Source: Powellomyces hirtus (taxonomy: Eukaryota > Chytridiomycota > Chytridiomycetes > Spizellomycetales > Powellomycetaceae). From it: a DNA stretch of 64,000 nucleotides. Numbering within the stretch: the first letter of the stretch is position 1; every line of letters starts with the position of its first letter. The notes under the pieces are model-generated. The model did not search any database and was not told the DNA's origin. It was given only the letters and a program-made list of their open reading frames with translations. The stretch lies in the NCBI GenBank assembly GCA_025526995.1, contig JAHLKG010000003.1, positions 558,001 to 622,000 on the forward strand, written 5' to 3'. The position numbers were made by a program, and so were the translations under genes. Shown here piece by piece: positions 38,795-50,331 of this stretch.

Positions 38795-40173
38795 TCATAA
38801 TTCACAAACGTAATTGCCCGGGAACTGCCCGGTGACGCCTTTGCACTTCCCGCTCCACCAGTCGTTTGTGTCTTCCGTTCGCCGTATAACCTCAATTTTG
38901 TCATCTTTCTTGAATGTAAGATCGCCTTCTTCCGCACCTTCAAAGTCGTAGAGCGCAATCACGTAACTTGCACGCGGGACGGTGCTGGGGCCAGGCGCTG
39001 CGGCCGGGAGACGAAATCCACCTGTACTGGCGGATGGAGAGGCAATGTAGGATTTTGTGGGCGCCTCGATCTCGTACGCAGGGAGAACCTCCTCTGATCC
39101 GACCGCATCGTCCGATGTACGGCCCGCCCCGGAATCTTTCTGCTCCTGCGGACCACCCTCTTCTCCCTCGACGGCGCTGTCTGTGCGGCGGTATGGACGT
39201 TTAGCGAGGGTCAGCTCCGTGAGCATGCTCATCATCTCCTCGTATTTGGCGTCAAACCCGGCGGCTGCTGAGATGGACATGTCGAAGTGCTGCTTACAAA
39301 GGTGATCGAAGCGTTCGTGCAGAATCTGGACGACTTTGAGCTCATACCAATACAAGGTTTGGAAGCACGGGTCAATGAAACCGACGCGCAGGCCGAGGAA
39401 CACTGGCAATTCCTGCTTGAGAATATTGTCGACATTATTGAACTCGCGCGTCGCTTGGTCTAGTGATGTCTCGAGGCTGCTAAGACGTTTCTCGTCAGAG
39501 AGGTTCTTATCTGGCTTGTTCTTTAGTTTCATCACAGAGTCTCGGTGCCGATCATAGTCAACCAGCTTCCGCGCTCGCTTTTCCATCAAACGCTTGACGT
39601 TGTTGATAAGCATGATGTAGTCATTTGTTGGGGCAACCATCTGACGCTCGATTACTTGCAATTCGGGAAGAAGTTGCTCGCGCGCTTGAATCATGGCTTC
39701 CGCGAATGCTTCGGCTGCAGCTTGCGATTGCGGATGGTCAGATTTCTGCAGGCATGGAGGAGAAATAACCGTGTTCATCTTTGTCGCCTGTGCTTGACAT
39801 CTTGGTTCGCATCACATATGTGTCAGCTCACCTGCTTTGAAGGAGACGCAGCACGCGTATCCTCCTCCAGTACCTCATCTTCAAGGGCATCTATGCCGGA
39901 ACGGGGTGGGGCTTGATTGGGCAAAGCCGCAATGGGGCGATAGATCTGCACGAGGGTCTCGGCGAACTGGGCTTGGTGTGCCAACATTGCCGAGAGAGAA
40001 TCTTTGAACTTTTTCGCATCTTCATGGAATTTCCGGGCCAGCCCTTCCAGCCGCTTGAATTGAGCTTCTAGCTCTTGATACTCTTGATCTACCGTTTCCG
40101 ATGCGTAGCCGGTCCGCTGGGCGAGCCGCGTCGGCAATCGGGTTACGGCCTTCGAAAATCCTTTCCAACTCAT
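38795..40173 (-). CDS. Rvs167/amphiphysin-like BAR-SH3 protein
   Basis: Amphiphysin-type proteins bend membranes at endocytic sites and recruit actin and scission factors. Two exons fit: 39832-40173 and 38795-39745 (86-bp intron, phase 0), giving 430 residues. The start MSWKGFSKAVTRLPTRLAQR is the amphipathic helix and first BAR segment of Rvs167 orthologs. The BAR domain spans about residues 1-250, including RDSVMKLKNKPDKNLSDEKR, LKQELPVFLGLRVGFIDPCF and YWYELKVV. A linker of about 120 residues is Ser/Ala/Pro-rich. The C-terminal SH3 (about 373-430) has ALYDFEGAEEGDLTFKKDD, NDWWSGK and GQFPGNYV, with the ligand-binding ALYDF, WW and PxxY residues kept. The usual GPA linker is short. Confidence 0.94.
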
Positions 40174-40624
40174 TTATCGAGGAAATGAGTTTGGGTTGTG
40201 ATAAATGCGTCACAGCAGGAAATAATGTTGTCCAAGATGCCCACAGTATTTTTGAGTTGTGGCGAATGGGCGTTAAAAATGCAGGTGTGGGTATTGAGAG
40301 AGGGCTCTCACATATACACAAGGCACTTGAATGACGGGCTGTTCTGGGCGGCCTCGAAAGTTCAGCGCGGCGCGTCTCATTACGTGAGGAAAATGACTGT
40401 ATTTACAGTGAATGCCGCGCCGCCAAGCCATTCTCTCAAAACTGTTACTCCTTTTTTCGCCTGCGCCATTGTTATATTGGCCGGTCCCGGGTTTGTACTG
40501 CTGCTGTGTAGGCAAAATCTGCCGTAACTAGTGCCCTAGTGCGCCTCACCCGGCGTGACGTCCTTGGTCCCAATTGCAGTACCGCTGTCAAAGTTTGCTG
40601 CGCAAACGACGGCGCCATCCTTGC
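40174..40624. other. divergent promoter region
   Basis: This is a 451-bp head-to-head gap between the Rvs167 and ERD1 genes. No gene or clear core promoter motif is seen. Confidence 0.55.
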
Positions 40625-42739
40625 ATGGCCCAATACACAGCGATTATTCGTTCCGCCCCCAGCACTCCGCCGTCTCCGGGGGCCGACCAGAATCATAGCG
40701 ACACCCGACACCTGCCTCATTATCATAAAGAAGGTCCGGCTGCGATGGTACATAGAACGCCAGTGTTTCGTTTCGCCTTGCTGACCGTGGGGATCGTGGG
40801 AATGTTCCTGCTGTTGGACGGCAGCCAATGGGCGTTCTCGCAGTTTGTATCCTTGCCGCCATACTTCCGCTTTCTTCTACTGGTGAACCTGGGAGTGTGG
40901 TGCTGGGCGACCAATGTGCATGGTCTGTCGGTGTCAGGAATTGATGTGGCGAGGCTTATGGACGATGGTACCGGCAACACCCACCAACACCGTCGGGTCG
41001 GGGGCGGAGTCGATGAAGAAACAGATGATGATGACGGTGATGACAAACCATCTAGTGGGATGGACAAATTCTATATCCCGATATATGGCGTTGCTGCGGG
41101 GCTCACTGGTGTCACGATCGTCAGCATGCTCGTGTTCCTCAAGTTTGCCGAAAAGTGGGGAGAAGAACGTGCAGAGTTTGTGCCTGCTCTCACGTATCTT
41201 TTGCTTGTGGTACTGGTGTGCTGGCCATACAAAGGTTTCTTTGCACAAGAACGAAGTGCTTTCCGTCGGTGGGTTTGTGTCACGGACCGCCATGTTTTCT
41301 GACGCGCCTTTCATTGACACACTTTGCCTCTGTTGGGCTCATTTCTACTCAGGTCTTTGAAAAGAATTGTGGTTGATGGTTTCGGATCGGCGGTGCCCTT
41401 TTGCGACGTGATACTTGCGGATATTCTGACTTCCTTCGCTAAGATCGTGGGCGATCTCCAAATCGTGTTTGCGGACTTTGTTACGAATGAATCGATATCA
41501 TCAACCACTGTTACCTCTGTCCTCGCCGCGCCGAATATTGCGGCATCTCGTATGACATTTCAGGCATTCGATTTTGTTTCCCCTTTATTGATTTGGTAAG
41601 TTTTAGCAGGGTCCCTGATCCTGACGGCGTCCTATTCCTTTAATAGGAAGGCAGCTGATTGCGGTTGGTCGATTCCCTTTTGCTAGTTCTGTGGTTACAA
41701 GTAATGCCACGATCTCATCCAAGACTTCTCCTGCTTCTTAGCCTCCCTTACCTTTTCCGGCTTCGACAGTGCATAGCTGAATACACACAAACACCTAAAC
41801 CTGCTGTCCGTCGACGGCATCTTGCCAACTCGCTTAAGTATCTTTCGGCTTTACCCGTGGTGATGTCTGGTTTTACCATAAACTGGATGGAGGCGCGCTA
41901 TCACCGTCGATATGGTGGCGGGCTTCTGGAAGGCGGCAAGGAGGACCAAGAGCATTCGCGTGTGCTAGAGTCCACACGACATGGACTGAATGCTGCCATT
42001 GGCTACTGGTATGGTCCTGTTCTCAGTTGATTGCGCCAGTGCTACCATCAGCATTACTATGTATACGAGACCCTCACGTGACATTGTTGCAGGATCTTTT
42101 TCTCAATTGTTCAATCCTTCTTCTCTCTGTATTGGGATGTGGTAATGGATTGGCATCTAGGTAACTTCCGGAATTGTCACAAAGCTGGTAGCCCCTTGTT
42201 GATTACGTCGTCCCCGCGAGGGACGACGCCGAGCATCAAAACAAGCTCAACTACGATGCGATACCCGATTTTCTTGCGTCCTTCACTCCACTTTCAGCAA
42301 CCATCACTTTACTATGCTGCGATTGCCATCGATACGATTCTGCGATTCTCATGGATCGTTCGCATTACGCTTCTTTGGAAGGTGGCTGACTCGGTCGGGA
42401 TGTCAGCTGCTACCAAGAGCGTCAGCAGTGTCAAGGAAGCCCTTGTTGCGATTGATATCGCCCTCAAGATACTTGAGGTTCTTAGACGCTGGATGTGGGT
42501 GTTTCTGCGTGTAGAGAGAGAGTGGGTCTCACGGCCGTCGTACGCGGCACGTGGGGCCCATCACCTGGCCAGTGGGGTACGTTGAGCGAACTACATCCTG
42601 GACCATTTGGTTGGATGCCCTCTAACTCTCCCTTCTTTCTTCCACATAGGATGCGATGTCTCCAATGCTTGACCCACCGGATCTTGGCTGGGACAGGTTG
42701 CGAGAGTCTACCATGTTGTCTTCCAAATTGACGAGATGA
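40625..42739 (+). CDS. ERD1-like EXS-domain membrane protein
   Basis: Erd1 is a Golgi multi-pass protein with an EXS domain, needed for retention of Golgi glycosyltransferases and ER residents and linked to phosphate recycling. Five exons fit: 40625-41268, 41353-41595, 41742-42008, 42093-42576 and 42650-42739, giving 575 residues. Visible hydrophobic segments include FALLTVGIVGMFLLL, FLLLVNLGVWCWA, YGVAAGLTGVTIVSMLVF and ALTYLLLVVLVCWPYKGFF. EXS hallmarks are RRSLKRIVVDGFGS, FCDVILADILTSFAKIVGDL, LPYLFRLRQCIAEY, FSLYWDVVMDWHLG, YYAAIAIDTILRFSWI and LEVLRRWMWVFLRVEREW. An acidic loop (DEETDDDDGDD) separates helices 2 and 3. Intron 2 (41596-41741, 146 bp) is long here; the acceptor was chosen because earlier AGs break phase or create a stop. 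Confidence 0.9.
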
Positions 42740-43184
42740 CAAACACTACCAATGCGATGATGCCGTGTTCTCACATCGCACGCGCGAGCCTCCAACTTTT
42801 TGGGACGTTGAAGCGACTGGCTATGAGGCGAGGTTCCTTATACAAATGAAACTTACAGAAGCTTGACTATTTACAATGTATTTTTAATTTAATCTATGCA
42901 ACGTGTATCGGTAGCTAGTGCTAATTGTCCCAGCGCCTCCTCTAATGATTCACGTTGACCAACGGCAGGTGAGACTGCAATCACCACATTCGTGGGCGTC
43001 GACTGATGCTAGTAGTGATGGAGATCGAAGCGTTCCACGAAGAAGACAGAAATCGTACGTTCGAACAGCGGTTGAGCGAGACGTGGCCAAGTGCGTCATT
43101 CGCCTACATGGTTCTGACAGCCCGTGCAGCTGAATTCTTCGGTGACAAATTTGACGTGGGGTCCGATGAAGCACAGGAGACATC
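42740..43184. other. convergent 3' intergenic region
   Basis: This tail-to-tail gap between ERD1 and the small membrane protein is partly AT-rich (42850-42900). No gene is seen. Confidence 0.55.
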
Positions 43185-43680
43185 CTATTCTATGTCTAAT
43201 TGTCGCTTCAATTCCTGCTCCTCTTCTCTCAGTTTCCGCCGTTCTGCCAGGAGCGCCACAACTCGTTGTTCCTAATGCACAAAGGATCGTCGGTACAGTC
43301 TCACCAGGACAGCCTTTTTATGTGTTAACTGATTCGCTTTGCTTTACCTTATCGTGCGTGACGGCAACGTTTGCCATATACGTCGCCAACACAACACTGC
43401 TCAGAATTATCGTTGCCACTCTCAATACCGACCAGCCGTAGGATCGTTTCTTTGGTATCGCGGGGCCACCAAATCCACCCGGTCTCCGCATTTGTTGTTG
43501 CTGTGCTCGAATTGCCGCGGCATATGATTCAATTGTGTCTGCTGGCGGAGGGCTTCCTGCATTTGCTGGTGCTTTTGCGCCGGGCACTAATCTGGTTTCC
43601 GTCGCCATTCCTCGTCCCGGTGCGTTCAAGCATGTCCTTGGGTGAGCGCGGATACCCCGTAGCATTGGACGGAAAGACAT
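43185..43680 (-). CDS. small mitochondrial-type single-pass membrane protein
   Basis: Two exons (43348-43680 and 43185-43271, 76-bp intron, phase 0) encode 139 residues. The start MSFRPMLRGIRAHPRTCLNA is Arg-rich and lacks acids, like a mitochondrial presequence. One transmembrane helix follows a basic stretch (KKRSYGWSVLRVATIILSSV, about residues 80-105), and exon 2 adds a charged coiled coil, LAERRKLREEEQELKRQL, to the stop. This leader, single helix and short charged tail is common in respiratory-chain assembly factors, but I do not recognise the protein and assign no function. Without the splice the protein would end in an unrelated seven residues. Confidence 0.7.
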
Positions 43681-44064
43681 TACGTTGCTACTGATGTGTA
43701 AGTGTGCGAATAATGTAGATCGCCAATTTTCGACGTCTGTCAGAGCACAGGACACGGTCGTTTTGTAAGTGTCGAGACTCGGGAAGCAGCCGAGGTTAAG
43801 TGCACGTCTCGTTTGACGAGCGTTTCCACCTTATTCAAATTCAAACGTGGAAGGAGAGAGCGGAACAGACAAAGAAGCAAAATGGAAAGTCGGAATGCGC
43901 TCTATTATCGTGATCGGTCATCTCCTCAGCAGTTCCTATTTCGGGACATGAAAGGCGGGAACTTTCTCTCATATACACCATCGTTCATCATCTTGCCATA
44001 GAAAATCCAGTCTTGAAATCCTCTCTGAGACTCTAGACGACAGTCCCAAACTCCATCACAGATC
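43681..44064. other. divergent promoter region
   Basis: This is a 384-bp head-to-head gap between the small membrane protein and the Kre9-like gene. No other gene is seen. Confidence 0.5.
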
Positions 44065-44718
44065 ATGCGTAATTTTGCTATCGTCGCCACCACCTTAGCG
44101 TTCCTGCTGCCCCTCGCTTCGACCCAGACCGTTGGAAGCAGTGCCTCGATTGTGTTTCCGACCTCCCCCATCGGCAACACCGTATGGACTACTGGCACAA
44201 CAGCCAAGATCACATGGACGATCGTTGAGAAGCCCAATGATGCCATCAACAGGATGACGATTGAGCTCGGTGTTGGAGAAAACAGCACTGTGGAGGGGAC
44301 TGGGATATTCCCTGCCCCCGCTCCCGGAATACCATACCCGAACACTCTGGAGCTCGACTATGCTGTCCCAGCGTCGTTGGCACCGAGGAAGTACTGTCTA
44401 ATTTTTAGGGGAAGGGATGACGATGGAAACACTTACGGCCCGAGCTGGGCCACATGGTTTACGATTCAAAGCGGAACTGCTGCTGGTGCGAGCTCGGCAG
44501 TGGTACTTCCTTCCTCTTCCACTGCGATTACTGCTGCATCCAATGCTCCTGCCACAACGCCTCCTGTCGGTGCAATGACCCAGCCATCAGCCCCCAGTCC
44601 CAGCTCAGCAGCAACTGCCACCCCAACCCAGAAGGCAGAGGAGAACTCCGGCGCGACCGGAATTTCTGCTGCGATTTACGCAGTCTTGGCTCCTGTTTTC
44701 CTGGCTTTCTTCCAATAG
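44065..44718 (+). CDS. Kre9/Knh1-like GPI-anchored wall protein
   Basis: One exon encodes 217 residues. The signal peptide is MRNFAIVATTLAFLLPLAST. The N-terminal domain (about 22-125) fits the Ser-Thr-rich GPI-anchored Kre9/Knh1-like fold: SIVFPTSPIGNTVWTTGTTA, KITWTIVEKP, IELGVGENS, YCLIFRGRDDDGNTYGPSW and WFTIQSG. A Ser/Thr/Ala/Pro-rich stalk follows, and the C-terminus ISAAIYAVLAPVFLAFF is a GPI attachment signal after a small-residue region (ENSGATG). Such proteins are attached to the plasma membrane or wall and are involved in beta-glucan assembly or adhesion. Confidence 0.9.
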   Translation: MRNFAIVATTLAFLLPLASTQTVGSSASIVFPTSPIGNTVWTTGTTAKITWTIVEKPNDAINRMTIELGVGENSTVEGTGIFPAPAPGIPYPNTLELDYAVPASLAPRKYCLIFRGRDDDGNTYGPSWATWFTIQSGTAAGASSAVVLPSSSTAITAASNAPATTPPVGAMTQPSAPSPSSAATATPTQKAEENSGATGISAAIYAVLAPVFLAFFQ

Positions 44719-45141
44719 AGATTCTATTGCCTTCCTACGCCCTTACGTTGAACAGACGATGCAACCATCATCAAACGATAGGCATCCATAGATAGGGTTT
44801 GTGGCAGAGACTCGACGAAGTAGATAAGATCCTCAGTCCCTGCAAAGTAGTTCATCTATACAGTCGTCGTTGCAGAGACCCGACGAAGTAGATAAGATGC
44901 GTATTCCCTGGAAAATAGTTGATCGATACAGCTTTCCTCTCTGCCACTGATTCAGGGTGGTCATGAAAAGTACTGTAACTGTGAAGAAGCGCGTGTACAA
45001 ACCACCAATCACGTTTTCTCCACGACTTTGTCAAGGCAGTTTTTACCCTCCTTACCTCGACATTACAATTCGCACCCTTAGAGATAATATTTCCACGTCA
45101 ATTGACCGGCCTGACAGCAAGGGAGCAAGCCAAGCAATGCG
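44719..45141. other. intergenic region with degenerate repeat
   Basis: This lies between the Kre9-like gene and PSO2. Apart from the duplicated block at 44803-44935 I see no feature. Confidence 0.5.
44803..44935. repeat. imperfect tandem repeat, about 67 bp, two copies
   Basis: Both copies contain GCAGAGAC(T/C)CGACGAAGTAGATAAGAT, then TCCCTG and a GTAGTTCATCTATACAG-like end (the second copy reads TAGTTGATCGATACAG). It sits in the 3' flank of the Kre9-like gene. Confidence 0.75.
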
Positions 45142-47753
45142 ATGCAAAAGCGGAAGGAACCTCCGCTGCAAAGAACGCCCTCTAAAACCAAAAAGTCTTC
45201 CGCTCAGCAGACCACCACCATAAACGACTACTTCACCGCTCCACGTTCCAATGGCTGTTCACCCGCAGGCTCCGAGGACGCCAGTGCCACGGATGGTGGA
45301 AGTTCTGAGGCGGTCAAATGTCCAATGTGTAACGTGCTCTTGTCCGGTGCTAGTGCTGCCAAGGTAAGACCGACATACTGGGAGCGCTTGCCGGGAAATT
45401 GCATACTCTAGAGCGGAGTGTGAGCAACGTTGGTTTTAGATGGGAGTTCGGCCGGATCGCAACCAGGCCTAGAGTCATTTCTTTTGTAATAGTACTAACG
45501 ATCCTTATCATTGGCTAAATTCAAGGTCAATCGTCACGTAAATCGATGCATGGACGGCTTGCCAATTGAATCAGAGGATGAGGCGAAGAACTCATCATCG
45601 TCTGTAGCTACAAAAACAACCACACCTTCGCAGCCATCGCCCCCTCAGCAGGATGGGAATTTGACCGCGGAACCTGGAGCGGGGACTCTCAAAACGGAAC
45701 AAGAACCACACGAACATAATGCAGAATCTGTGATGGACGAAGTGATTATGAAAGAGAATCTCGCTTTTGACATCGTCATAAAAGACGAGAGTATGCATGT
45801 GGAGGAGACTGTGCAGTTCCCAAATTGTACGGGTACCGAATTATCAGAAATCGCTCCTGATTGCGGTCCAGTACCCTTGCCGTCACAGACTGACATCAAG
45901 CCTGACCTTCATCTGCTTGAATCCATTGTCAAAGAAGAAGTGGCGGTTTCCCACAATGCTGGCGATGATGACTTCTCCGAGTACTGGGGAGATGACGTCG
46001 AACTCACGGAAAGCGACATTTGGGATATGGAGCAGGACATGTTTGATCAAACCAATGGCGTGAACCTTGAGAAACGGGCCGATGACCCGCAGTCTGTTGA
46101 AGGTCCACCGACGTCTCATTTGCCTCAGTACTACCCCGCGCGCATTATTCCCGCGTGGACACCTCCCGAGAGCGTACCAGAGAACACAGGCACCATCTAC
46201 TGGACCCCTAACAATGGCAATAGATCCTGTCCCTGGTATAAAAAGATGCCAGACACGCCATTTACGGTTGATGCTTTCAGTTTTGGCCGGATTGATGGTT
46301 GCCTGGCGTACTTTTTGACGTAAGAGACAGCTGTTTGGCGCTCAATTGAATATGTGCTGACACGTTCTTCTCGATTATACAGGCATTTTCACGCCGATCA
46401 CTATGGAGGCCTGACACGCCAGTTCAATCACGGTCCAGTATACTGCTCCGTTGTGACAGGCAATCTGGTGGCTCGCCAGCTCGGAGTGTCGGAAGACTAC
46501 ATCGTTCGTTTGCCTATGGAAACGCCCGTGGTGGTCATGGGTGTTAAGGTGACACTAATAGATGCTAATCAGTAAGTACAAAGACCATCTGATGGATCGC
46601 TCCTTATGGGCACAAAGCTCTCTGTGCTGTTTTTAAGTGTCTGATCGTTCGTGTCTTTCTCTGCATGCGATTTAGTTGTCCAGGCGCGGTCTTATTCTTG
46701 TTCGAACTGCCAAACGGGAAGCGGTACCTCCACACAGGCGATTTCCGCGCGCATCCATCTCACCTAACCCATCCATACCTCCGAACCCTCGCCATTCACA
46801 CCATCTATCTGGACACAACTTATTGTGCACCCGCTCACCGGTTCCCGCCGCAAGATTCAGTCATCCAAGCTGTTGCCGATATGTGTAGAAGGGTCCGCAA
46901 TGGTGAAACGGTGCAGACCATAGTATCCGGGTCCGAGAAGAAAGGTGGAGGCGCCCACGCTGACACGGAAGGCCCGGCGGGGTTTCTCAAGAGATGGATT
47001 GGTTGGTCAAAAAAAAAGTGCTCAACCGATTCGCAACCTCATGGACGTTCACGGGCAACACTAGTTTTGGTCGGAGCTTACACGATCGGCAAAGAGAAGA
47101 TATTTCACAGCATTGCCAAGGCACTCGGCTCTACCATCTTTGTGGAAGCTACAAAACGACGAGTGCTGAAACAGCTTGACGATCCGGATCTCATGAATCT
47201 GCTTTCGGATGACGCCAAGTCAGCATCAGTCCATGTTGTAAAGATGGGCGCGCTAAAAGCAGCAGACGTGCTCCCATACATCATGGGACTCGGGCTTACC
47301 CCGGAAATAGTGATCTGCATCCGGCCAACGGGGTGGACATTCCGACCAACTGGTGGGAAGGCTTCAACTGTCACAGACGCAGTGGACGAATCAGACCAAG
47401 CGACGCATGATGCTGCTGCGGCGGCGTTGGAAGCCGCCACTGCCTTGTCCAACTATTCAGTAAAATCTCTTCGCCCCATGTATACGAATATCGCTTTCGA
47501 CCCGCCAGCCGGCAGCGCCGAAAATGGAGTTAGTAGGCGCCGTGCTCTTCTCCCAGTCATCACATTAGGTGTACCTTACAGCGAACATTCGAGTTTTAAC
47601 GAGTTGGAAAGCTTTGTGAAAGGCGTCGGAACCAGTGTAGGAAGAGTTGTACCGACAGTTGGACAATCAGAAGCTATTAAGGGATGGTGCGACAAGTGGC
47701 TGGCGGACCGCAAAGCAGCTGCTGCGGCCGCGGCCGCCGCTCTGAAGCGCTAA
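45142..47753 (+). CDS. PSO2: PSO2/SNM1-type DNA cross-link repair nuclease (MBL, beta-CASP)
   Basis: SNM1/Pso2 5' exonucleases process DNA interstrand cross-links. Four exons fit: 45142-45363, 45526-46319, 46383-46571 and 46676-47753, giving 760 residues. A UBZ4-type zinc finger spans the first intron: CPMC, then HVNRC. The metallo-beta-lactamase motif HFHADHYGG is created exactly at the second splice, followed by LIDANHCPGAVLFLFELP and LHTGDFRAHPSH. The beta-CASP part holds TYCAP, VLVGAYTIGKEKIF, EVATKRR-like EATKRR and VPYSEHSSFNEL. All metal-binding motifs are intact. Near the N-terminus TTTINDYF resembles a PIP box but lacks the Gln at the right spacing. The first intron (162 bp) has a perfect TACTAAC branch site at 45493-45499. 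The C-terminus ends in a poly-Ala stretch. Confidence 0.93.
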
Positions 47754-47948
47754 CCATGTGGATGCAACCGCATCCAGCTCTGACGCATAATATTAGACAG
47801 TTATGTAGAAGGGGGCATCTAAATGTACATAGCAAGCACAATGCGATCTTCATCTCTGCTAAAGCCTTGAAAGTGTAGGTGGTGAAATGCAAACTCTATG
47901 GTAGATACGCCAGATTGTGTACGATTGCTTCGTGGCAAACTCGTCGCT

Positions 47949-49498
47949 CTATTTTTTCCCCTTGCCCTTCCCTTTGCTAGCACCCTGACGCGGCTGCGAG
48001 GGAGGCAACCAGTCGCTCATATCGACAGGCGCTCGGGGTTGCGGCGGTGCTTGTGACTTGGGTGGTCTCGGCTCCTTGTCCCCAATCAGCATCTTGAGTC
48101 TCCTGACAGATTCATCACTTCCCATGAAGTTTGGGTTAGCCCATGGCAAGGCTTCCCGAGCAATAGTTATGTATTCTTCTACATGCTCGCTGCGAACGCA
48201 GTGCGGGCCCATTGAAACCAGGTGGCGCGCATGTATGTGAGGGTAGTGCTGGCGTACATTGAGTTTGGACCATCTGCACCATGCAATTGCGAGGTTCCCT
48301 GCAGTTGTTCCATCTCCGTTGGAAGCGGCATGCAGTGCACGGAAGGGGGTGCACCAGTTCGTGATCCAATGCAGCGGACCGAGAGCAGCGCCAGATGTAG
48401 ACGCCACCACGTTGATGTGCTTGAAGGCGGCGGTAATCGACGGGCCCGTTGCGAAGGGATCGTCGAACGGCGCCGTTGCCGCTGCTAGGGATATTTCAAG
48501 TCGTTGCTCAATCGAGATTGGATAAGCGGTAGGTGGACACGTTGAGCACGGTGTTGTAGGTGTGGTTGGTGTTGAGCACGTCGGACATGGGATGCTTCGG
48601 AGGGTGTCGGGGGCTATGCAGCGTTCGCATTCGCAGAGGAAGAACTTTGTGCGGAGCAGGTGCTCCTGACGCAGGTGAGTAGGGTGGCACGCTCTGATGT
48701 CGTCCCGAACGGTGTAGTTGGTGGTAATCATGTCGCCAGCGGCGATGGGCTGCAGGGCATAGTGTTTGAGAATGCGGCCTTCGCCGACATATACTGTCTT
48801 CGGAGAACATGAATGTGCGAGCTTGGATCCTCTATCGTACAATCCCACATATACGGCGCCGTCTTCCACAAACTCATGTGCATTCGTCGCGAGTACCAGC
48901 AGGAGCTTTTGGATGTCTTCGAACGCTGGCATTCCCTCGACACGAGCCGCTGCGCTGGCAAATGTGGTCAGGAGGGCAATCGCTGGATGTTGGGCGTCGA
49001 GGGGCGGGGAAGCAAAGTTGGTCTATCCAAAAATTAAATGTTAGAAAGAGTTTTATACGCTTCACACGGCCCTACTGAACGACTAACCATCACGGTTTTT
49101 CTCTCCTGTTCGTTCAATTCCATGTATGCTGCAATAGCATTGACCTGCAGGTCCACCTCGGCTTCGGCGGCAGCAGTTGATGGTCGCGCCTCACCTTGCT
49201 CTTGCTGAGGCTCATCCAGCAAAGCAGATCTCAAGGCATCTGTTAGCGTCGAGATCAGGCTGGCGGTTACGGGGGTCGTTGCAGCCGGGTTACGGAAAGT
49301 CGGCACCACGAGCACGGGGGACTCAGAGACGACCAAGTCACCAATAGCAAACTCCCGTGTCGCAACAGCAGCACGCCCAAGTGGGGCAGGAAACTCTTTG
49401 ATGTCGATTCCGTCGTCCATGGAGGGATTAGTATCAATAGATTGCAGAGGACCCACTGAAGAGGAAACGTGGCCAGAAAAAAGTGTGAGAAACGACAT
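47949..49498 (-). CDS. SET-domain protein (SMYD-like, no MYND finger seen)
   Basis: SET proteins of this type methylate lysines. Two exons (49088-49498 and 47949-49022, 65-bp intron, phase 0) encode 494 residues. The SET N-part is LGRAAVATREFAIGDLVVSE. The catalytic half shows KLAHSCSPKTVYV (the NHSC motif, here AHSC), IAAGDMITTNYT and the post-SET cysteines LCECERC, followed by a second cysteine set (PCPTCSTP, PCSTCPP) that could close a zinc ribbon. No MYND finger sits between the SET halves. The C-terminus is a Pro/Lys tail ending KGKGKGKK. Substrate unknown. The change of the motif Asn to Ala (NHSC to AHSC) may matter, because that Asn contacts SAM in active enzymes. Confidence 0.82.
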
Positions 49499-50331
49499 GG
49501 TGGCTGTGAAATCCGTTTAAGGCCGCGGCAATCACGTGAGAATTGCCCAACGAAGTTGGACAAGTCGCCTTGACCTCAAACAGCTAGCATAGTCAGCACG
49601 ATCAACAATTGTTGTAAGGGAGAAGTATATATAGTCCAGCTTATGGATGCGCTTCCGCAGCTTTCCAAGCCCAGGCTCGCTGCAGTTATACCAACAGGTG
49701 GTAGGGCAAGGTTGACATGCTGCGGAATCTTTAGTCACTGTGATAAAGCGCAGCGTTTGGCGGAGGAAATGGCTCTGATGGTTACCCATTAACTGAGATC
49801 GGGGCCTTGCAATGGCTGACATATCTCGTGTCAGAATAAATTGATTGCCTTAGTCATCGGGTGCTGTGCAGCATCCCAGGTATAAGCATTTTTAGATGAC
49901 GCTACTGATCCTGAGATGACATCCTCCAGTGGATCTATAAAGATTATTTACATGAAAGGTTACATTGCCGGTTTCGTCGAGTCGGACGGCCGATCATTTG
50001 TGAATACCCCACAGTGTGTCATGCTTTCCCCATCAGCAATTTCCGTTTTCAATATAGCCAAGTGGAGGTAACTTTGAATGGTGAGAGATGTGGCTTTTGA
50101 CGGGAAGAATTCATCAGCGCCGCGCTGTGTAACACCCCGTGCGTTGTGTTCGCGAAACCGACATGGCGGTAAGACATGTTTCCGTTACCGTATTATTAGC
50201 GGCACGAAAAGTGTGAAAAGCACACTGTCATTTTGCATCTCTTTAATTCCGTGACCGTCCGCTCGTGTTTTCCCTTGTTTCTTCACTCTGCCACTGTTCG
50301 ATTGCTCTTTTTGTATTGTCACGCGAGGGTA
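49499..50331. other. divergent promoter region
   Basis: This 833-bp head-to-head gap separates the SET gene from the four-helix membrane protein. Several short frames exist but none has a recognisable product. No RNA gene is seen. Confidence 0.5.

Noticed and set aside
40934..41320. 128-codon minus-strand frame
   Set aside because: It is the antisense of ERD1 exon 1, which encodes recognisable EXS-protein helices on the plus strand.
42093..42160. Possible intron after DWHLG in ERD1 (donor GTAACT at 42161)
   Set aside because: Reading through stays open and leads directly to the conserved YYAAIAIDTILRFSW block; every downstream acceptor in phase would give too short an intron or break the frame.
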